Part shown: positions 50,258 through 54,294 of the stretch, piece after piece
How positions within the stretch are numbered: the stretch's first letter is position 1
Layout of the letters: each line of letters starts with the position of its first letter
From: Rubrivivax sp.
GTDB taxonomy: Bacteria > Pseudomonadota > Gammaproteobacteria > Burkholderiales > Burkholderiaceae_C
Length of the DNA: 54,294 nt
Assembly: GCA_026125665.1 (NCBI GenBank)
Contig: JAHCKS010000029.1
Span: 1 to 54,294 of the forward strand
Reading direction: 5' to 3'
The notes under the pieces: generated by a model
Databases searched by the model: none
Seen by the model: the letters and a program-made list of their open reading frames with translations, nothing else
Told to the model about the DNA's origin: nothing
Position numbers and translations under genes: made by a program

Positions 50258-51591
50258 TCGAACCGCACCCGCATGCTGCCGCGGTACCGCGCGGGAAGGG
50301 TGGAGCCGTCGAGGCGGAAGTCCTGCGGCGGCAGCGTGAAGTGCGCTCCGCGCAGCAACTCGGTGAAGAACACCTGCAGCACGAGGGTGGAGTACTCGAC
50401 GCCGGCACAGCGGTGCGTGCCCAGTGCGCTGCCCGGCCCTTGCGGCGCGAAGGCGTGCGGCGCGCGGCCCTCGCCGCCATCGCCACGCCCGGGCAAGAAG
50501 CGGTCCGGGTCGAAGCTGCCCGGCGATGCGTAGGGCGCGACGCCGTCGACGACGTGCGAGGCGTGCGTGGACCACGTGACCAGCCAGCCCTTGGGGACAG
50601 TGTGGCCGGCGACCGTGAACGTGCGTGCCGCCACGCCGAATGCGGTGAACGGGAAGACCCACCCCGTGCGCTTGACTTCCCGCACGAAGGCGTCCAGCAG
50701 CGCCACCTCGCCGAGCGCCCGGCCCGAGGCCTCGGGCTCGAGCGCGTTCACCGCCCGGGTCAGGCGGTCGCGCAGCGCGGGGTCGTCGGCCAGTGCCTTC
50801 ACGCCGCGGCAGCACCAGGCCCAGATTCCGCCGCCCGCCGCAGCGAGGTGGAACAGCTCCTTGGCGATGTCCTCATCGGTGAGCCGCGCGCCTTCCACCT
50901 CGCTCGCGACGAGGCGCGAGGCGCCGTCGCCGGTGGGATGGCGCCGCCGCTCGGCCACCACCGCCGCAAGGCGCCCGCGCAGTTCGCGCGTGAAGGCCTG
51001 TGCGCGGCGCAGCGCCGTGCCGGGCAGCGCGACGGGGAAGCCGAACAACGCGCCGGCCACGTCGGCGAAGCCCTTGGCGTAACGCGCGCAGACGGCGTCG
51101 CTCTCCGACAGGCCCGCGAAGTTGGCCAGCACCAGTTCCAGCGTGGCAAGCACCGTCTCGTCCTGCAGCGCCACCTCGCCGGCAGCGTGCCAGCGGGCCA
51201 TGCGGGCGCGCAGCAGGGCGCGGATCTGCGGCAGGTAGTGCGCCAGCGCCGCGCCGTCGAGCGCACGCATCACGTGCTGCTTGCGCGCGCGGTGTGCCAC
51301 GCCGTCAAGCTGGTTGACGACTCCGGTACCGAACAGCGCCGCCACGTGCGGCGGCATGGCCCCGCTGCGGCGCACGTTCGCTTCGTCGAGGAAGGCGTCG
51401 GCCGTCTGCGGGCCCGACAACACGACCAGGTCGCGCGACATCAGCCGCGACCGCACCACCGGCCCGTGCCGGGCGGCCCGCTCGCGCACGAACGCGAACG
51501 GGTCGGCCAGCAGCGCGAAGGCCTCGCCGACGACGGGCAGCCCGCGGTCGCCGGGCGGTGGAGGCGCGGGGGTCAACGGATCCGACGCCAT
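50254..51591 (-). CDS. Cytochrome P450 with non-canonical I helix
   Basis: 445 residues. The haem loop is FAPQGPGSALGTHRCAG with ligand Cys395, which resembles the PQGGG...HRC loop of the CYP152 peroxygenases. The ExxR motif is in FVREVKRTG. The I helix reads HLAAAGGGIWAW: the acid-alcohol pair of ordinary monooxygenases (AGxDT) is absent, and so is the Arg-Pro pair of CYP152. No membrane anchor is seen. I start at the ATG at 51591, just before the proline-rich entry PPPPGDRGLPVVGE. No ferredoxin or reductase is encoded nearby. First gene of the coupled P450/MpaB/methyltransferase cassette; substrate unknown, possibly a fatty acid. Confidence 0.85.
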   Translation of the reverse strand: MASDPLTPAPPPPGDRGLPVVGEAFALLADPFAFVRERAARHGPVVRSRLMSRDLVVLSGPQTADAFLDEANVRRSGAMPPHVAALFGTGVVNQLDGVAHRARKQHVMRALDGAALAHYLPQIRALLRARMARWHAAGEVALQDETVLATLELVLANFAGLSESDAVCARYAKGFADVAGALFGFPVALPGTALRRAQAFTRELRGRLAAVVAERRRHPTGDGASRLVASEVEGARLTDEDIAKELFHLAAAGGGIWAWCCRGVKALADDPALRDRLTRAVNALEPEASGRALGEVALLDAFVREVKRTGWVFPFTAFGVAARTFTVAGHTVPKGWLVTWSTHASHVVDGVAPYASPGSFDPDRFLPGRGDGGEGRAPHAFAPQGPGSALGTHRCAGVEYSTLVLQVFFTELLRGAHFTLPPQDFRLDGSTLPARYRGSMRVRFE

Positions 51592-51722
51592 GTCGCGGTG
51601 GCCCTGCGCCTTGCGCTGGCGCACTGCGACGATCGTAGCATCGGGTCGAAGGCAGGCTGCCGTGGGTGCTGCCGCCCGCTTCACAGGAAGCTGAACCCTG
51701 GCTTCATGCGGAATCGCGGCGC

Positions 51723-51856
51723 GCAAGTCCGAGGCCGCGGGGGGCCGCTCAGGGCTTGGCACCCGAACACACGGCTCACCGCCGGCTGCGCTCCAAGGTC
51801 GGTGGCCGCGCCTCGGGCGCCAAGCCCTGAGCGGCCCCCCACGACCTCGGACTTGC
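51723..51856. repeat. 134-bp element with 44-bp inverted repeats
   Basis: Arms 51723-51766 and 51813-51856 are inverted copies with 3 mismatches in 44, around a 46-bp centre that itself contains CACCG/CGGTG pairing. The element lies between the P450 promoter region and the small gene at 51870. GCGGCGC occurs directly outside the left arm (51716-51722) and 6 bp outside the right arm (51863-51869); in GC-rich DNA this may be chance. MITE-like in shape; no coding capacity is apparent. Confidence 0.85.
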
Positions 51857-51869
51857 TTGGGAGCGGCGC

Positions 51870-52184
51870 TCAGACGATGCCGTGCATCGCCTCGTGCCGC
51901 GACGCCGCGGCGCGCAGGTCGGCCGCGAACTGCGGGTCGGTGTGGTCGTAGCGGTCGGCCATTGCGCGCACGCGCGCCACTTCCAGCGCCACGGTGGCGT
52001 GGCCGCGGCTGCGCAGTTCGCGCTCGGCGCGCTCGCGGCCGATCTCCTCGAGCGTCTGCCAGGTGGCGCGCCCGAAGGCGGCCAGACTGTGGCCGATTCG
52101 GCGCAGCAGGGTGGCCGCCCCGGCGGCCAACGCGGCGCCACGCGGCTCGGCAACGGGTGGCGGTGTGTGGATCGAGATCTGCAT
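51870..52184 (-). CDS. Small alpha-helical protein of unknown function
   Basis: 104 residues. After a short Pro-rich N-terminus, most of the protein is predicted helix rich in Ala, Arg and Glu (GRATWQTLEEIGRERAERE; LEVARVRAMADRYDH). There is no signal peptide, Cys pair or recognised domain. AAGGGG lies about 7 nt before the ATG at 52184, a good ribosome site. The stop abuts a GCGGCGC copy beside the 134-bp inverted-repeat element. It is 205 bp downstream of the LysR gene on the same strand, with its own likely promoter in an AT-richer gap. Confidence 0.7.
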   Translation of the reverse strand: MQISIHTPPPVAEPRGAALAAGAATLLRRIGHSLAAFGRATWQTLEEIGRERAERELRSRGHATVALEVARVRAMADRYDHTDPQFAADLRAAASRHEAMHGIV

Positions 52185-52284
52185 GGTTGAACCCCTTCGT
52201 CAGCTCGGCGGCTGGCGGCGACCAGCCGATGGACGAAGGTTAGGGTTAACGCTTATCCTTGCACAAATCACTCGTCCGAATGCA

Positions 52285-52305
52285 GCCATTGCCGGCATCA
52301 ATGGC
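52285..52305. promoter_or_regulatory. Inverted repeat upstream of the small helical protein
   Basis: GCCATTG (52285-52291) and CAATGGC (52299-52305) are perfect inverted copies. The 8-bp palindrome TGCCGGCA (52290-52297) overlaps the left arm and centre. The site is about 100 bp upstream of the 104-residue protein and downstream of the LysR gene, so it could be an operator or a LysR terminator; there is no T tract. Confidence 0.4.
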
Positions 52306-52389
52306 GTCAGTGAGTAGTTGCTCCAAATTGTCGCGCGGCCACGTCGCCTGCCGGCGGCGCGCCACATCGGCAGCGCGGGCCGCACCAGG

Positions 52390-53352
52390 TCAGTGCAGCG
52401 TGCCCGCGATGCGCGAACCGGCGGCGCGCAGCGTCTGGCGCAACCAGCGCTGGGCCGTGTCGTGCTCGTGCCGGCGGTGCCAGAGCAGGCCGACGTCGAT
52501 GCGCGGCATCTCGAACGGCAGGTCGCGCATGGCCAGCTGCTGGCCGAAGCCGGTGGCCGGTACGTAGCTGGCGGGCAGCACGGTGAGGAGGTCGGAGCGA
52601 TGCACCATCGCCCCGGCGGTTGCGAACTGGCCGACGCTGATGAAGACGCGCCGGCGCCGGCCCAGCCGCCCCAGGGCCTCGTCGACGAAGCCGTGCGGCC
52701 GCCCGGCGAAGTTCACGCGCAGGTGCAGCGCGCGGCAGTAGGCATCGAGCGTCAAGGCGCCGGGTTCGGCCAGCGGGTGGTCGCCACGCATCACGCACTG
52801 GTAGCGGCAGGCGTAGAGGGGCTCCAGGCGCGTCAGCGCCGCGTCGCCTTCGGCATCGAGCGCGGCACGCACATCCGGGAAGAAGCCGAGCGCGGCGTCG
52901 GCTTCGCCCTGCTCGAGCAGCGGCCGCGGGTCGCGGCTGGTCAGGTTCACGACGCGCAGGTCCACCTGCGCCTGCTCGCGCTGCAGCGCCTCGGCCAGCA
53001 CCGGCAGGAACAACGCCGCCGTCGCGTCGGCCATGGCCAACGTGAAGTGGCGTTCGTCGCGCCGCGCATCGAAGTCCTCTGGCGCCAGGGCCTGGCGCAG
53101 GCTGTCGAGTGCCGAACGCACGACCGGCCACAGCGACTGCGCCTGCGCGGTGGGCGTGACGCCCGTCGGGGTGGGCACGAAGAGCTCGGCGTGCGTCGCC
53201 TCGCGCAGCCGGCGCAGCGCGTTGCTCACGGCCGGCTGCGACATCGCCAGCCGCTCGGCCGCGCGGGTGACGTTGCGCTCCTGCATCACCTCGTTGAAGA
53301 CGCGGAGCAGGTTGAGGTCGAGAGTGCGGAAGTTGAGCGGGCGAGGGGTCAT
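52390..53352 (-). CDS. LysR-family transcriptional regulator
   Basis: 320 residues. The N-terminal helix-turn-helix (about 9-70) includes FRTLDLNLLRVFNEVMQ, NVTRAAERLAMSQPAVSNAL and RRLREATHAELFVPT. The type 2 periplasmic-binding-like effector domain follows from about 95. RTLDLNLLRVF is common in the NodD/LeuO-like branch. The ATG at 53352 fits the family start. The target is not evident: its upstream neighbour is the caspase-like gene on the same strand, not a divergent enzyme gene. A CTAAG-N8-CTTAG dyad just upstream may mediate autoregulation. Confidence 0.93.
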   Translation of the reverse strand: MTPRPLNFRTLDLNLLRVFNEVMQERNVTRAAERLAMSQPAVSNALRRLREATHAELFVPTPTGVTPTAQAQSLWPVVRSALDSLRQALAPEDFDARRDERHFTLAMADATAALFLPVLAEALQREQAQVDLRVVNLTSRDPRPLLEQGEADAALGFFPDVRAALDAEGDAALTRLEPLYACRYQCVMRGDHPLAEPGALTLDAYCRALHLRVNFAGRPHGFVDEALGRLGRRRRVFISVGQFATAGAMVHRSDLLTVLPASYVPATGFGQQLAMRDLPFEMPRIDVGLLWHRRHEHDTAQRWLRQTLRAAGSRIAGTLH

Positions 53353-53386
53353 GCGCGGCGCGAGCCCGGAGGGGCAGCGCAGCATC

Positions 53387-53404
53387 CTAAGTGAAAACCC
53401 TTAG
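53387..53404. promoter_or_regulatory. Candidate LysR binding dyad
   Basis: CTAAG (53387-53391) and CTTAG (53400-53404) with an 8-bp AT-rich spacer, 35 bp upstream of the LysR start. It falls in the short gap between the caspase-like gene and the LysR gene. It is compatible with LysR-type sites, which are interrupted dyads. Confidence 0.4.
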
Positions 53405-53475
53405 TCCGATGGTGACCAGGGGTTGCCGACCCACGATGCCGGCGACGAAGACCGCGTCGCGCGGCCGGCCGGCGC

Positions 53476-54294
53476 CTACTTGGCCAAGCGCGAGAGCACC
53501 AGCCGGCCGCCGACCAGCGAGCCGTACTCCCATGGCTCCTGGCGCTGGCCCGTCATGTCGAGCACCTCCTGGCGCACGCGCCTGAGCACCAGCGCGATGT
53601 CCTCGTCGGCGTCCAGGTGGCGCAGCAGTGCGGTCGTGTAGGGGCTGTTCTTGCCCGTACCGTCCTCGGCGGTGGAGCCGTCGCGCGTGGCGTAGGAGAG
53701 CAGGGTGCCGCTGACGGTGGACATCGGCGCCAGGCCCAGGCCGGCCGAGCTGCGCGTGGCGCGCAGCGAGCGCGCGACCGGGTTGTCGCGGCAGGCGTCG
53801 AGGAAGACGATGCGCGTGGGCGCCGGCAGGTACTCCAGCGCGTCGTCCAGCGAGATGCCGTTGAGCTTCACCGAGCCGACGGTGGCGCCTTCACCCTGCA
53901 TGTCCACCGGCACGATGTAGTTCGTGCCTGCCACCTGCAGGCCGTGCCCGGCGTAGAAGAGGATGTTCACGTCGTGGCCGGCGGAGCGCGTCTGGAAGTT
54001 GGCCAGCGCGCGCACGAGTGCCGAGCGGTCGGTGTCCAGGTGGAGGTCGACCTCGATGCCGTAGCCGCGCAGCTTGGCCGCGATGGCTTCGGCGTCGCGC
54101 CGCGGGTTGGGCAGCGGGCCGAGGCCGGTGTAGCGGCCGTTGCCGATGACGAGCGCGCGGGCCCGCCGCGCGGGGCTGGTGCCGGCGGCGGGCGACGCGC
54201 CCGTCGTGGTCTCGGGGCGCGTGCGTGCGACCTCGGTGCGCAGCGACTCGAGCTGCTGGCGCAGCGCGGCGATCTCGTCGGCCGTGCTCGGCGG
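53476..54294 (-). CDS. Caspase-like (peptidase C14) domain protein, N-terminus outside window
   Basis: The frame is open from the right edge for 272 residues. A short coiled-coil-like segment (ADEIAALRQQLESLRTEVA) and a Pro/Ala linker are followed by a caspase-fold domain. It starts ALVIGNGRYTGLGPLPNPRRDA, then NILFYAGHGLQ with catalytic His and IVFLDACRDNP with catalytic Cys, so the dyad is intact. SYATRDGSTAEDG and NSPYTTALLRHL complete the domain. Bacterial proteins of this kind cleave after basic or acidic residues and may act in stress or defence. The missing N-terminus may hold a signal peptide or repeats, so location and regulation are unknown. Confidence 0.88.
   Translation of the reverse strand, partial: PPSTADEIAALRQQLESLRTEVARTRPETTTGASPAAGTSPARRARALVIGNGRYTGLGPLPNPRRDAEAIAAKLRGYGIEVDLHLDTDRSALVRALANFQTRSAGHDVNILFYAGHGLQVAGTNYIVPVDMQGEGATVGSVKLNGISLDDALEYLPAPTRIVFLDACRDNPVARSLRATRSSAGLGLAPMSTVSGTLLSYATRDGSTAEDGTGKNSPYTTALLRHLDADEDIALVLRRVRQEVLDMTGQRQEPWEYGSLVGGRLVLSRLAK

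Noticed and set aside
51723-51856. The long inverted repeat as an insertion-sequence remnant
   Set aside because: No transposase fragment is visible in any frame and the centre is only 46 bp; kept as an inverted-repeat element of unknown origin.
1-54294. tRNA, rRNA or known riboswitch genes
   Set aside because: None recognised by eye on either strand; a covariance-model search could not be run, so small RNA genes in the gaps cannot be excluded.

Overview
The window looks like chromosomal DNA of a high-GC beta-proteobacterium of the order Burkholderiales, probably near Rubrivivax, Leptothrix or Methylibium. The grounds are the strong G/C third-position bias, frequent GTG starts, many 4-bp ATGA/GTGA gene overlaps, and a housekeeping block nudB-aspS-DUF502-FmdB...ubiB-ubiJ...ubiE-DUF971 of a kind I associate with this order. 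No rRNA, tRNA, CRISPR array, phage gene or transposase was recognised.

Layout. 1-757 (-): end of a chemotaxis cluster, with a short CheZ-like protein and CheY. 1014-4698 (+): a REC-HisKA_3-HATPase sensor kinase, its LuxR-type response regulator, an EgtB/SUMF1-like protein carrying a 27-bp minisatellite, and a DUF805 membrane protein. 4784-14460: a carbohydrate regulon. A LacI repressor and a DhaK (-) diverge from a solute-binding protein, two permeases, a 71-aa membrane protein, two non-identical ATPases, DhaL and a second DhaK (+). A palindrome overlaps the putative -10 element between the two arms. 14497-18952 (-): ClsB-type phospholipase D, YbhP-like phosphoesterase, nudB, aspS. 19109-24351 (-): DUF502, FmdB zinc ribbon, a sodium/solute symporter, ubiB and ubiJ.

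24529-31147 (+): nucleotide-sugar genes galE, manC, rfbB, rfbD, rfbA, rfbC and a small secreted protein, lying between ubiJ and ubiE. 31256-33034 (-): ubiE, DUF971 and the MarR regulator HpaR. HpaR diverges from a homoprotocatechuate meta-cleavage block hpaE-hpaD-hpaF-hpaH (33111-37048), followed by a 3-hydroxyisobutyrate-dehydrogenase-like gene and an MmgE/PrpD gene. 39714-43438 (-): hyi-glxR-ttuD-marC, the glyoxylate/hydroxypyruvate-to-glycerate route without gcl, with a perfect 9-bp-arm palindrome upstream. 43572-46222: a GNAT acetyltransferase and an acyl-CoA ligase. 46584-47551 (+): two SRPBCC proteins.

47616-51591 (-): a tightly coupled cassette of a cytochrome P450 with a non-canonical I helix, a DUF2236/MpaB-type haem oxygenase, and a fusion of a cNMP-binding-like domain to a PhcB-like methyltransferase. 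51870-54294 (-): a small unknown protein, a LysR regulator, and a caspase-like (C14) protein cut by the window end.

The most unusual sequence features are two gene junctions, ubiJ/ubiB and manC/rfbB. At each, the translation-initiation region of the downstream gene is tandemly repeated (26-bp and 29-bp periods). The result is a chain of 9-10-codon minigenes joined by 4-bp start/stop overlaps. The best candidate for an undescribed biochemical system is the P450/MpaB/PhcB-like cassette.
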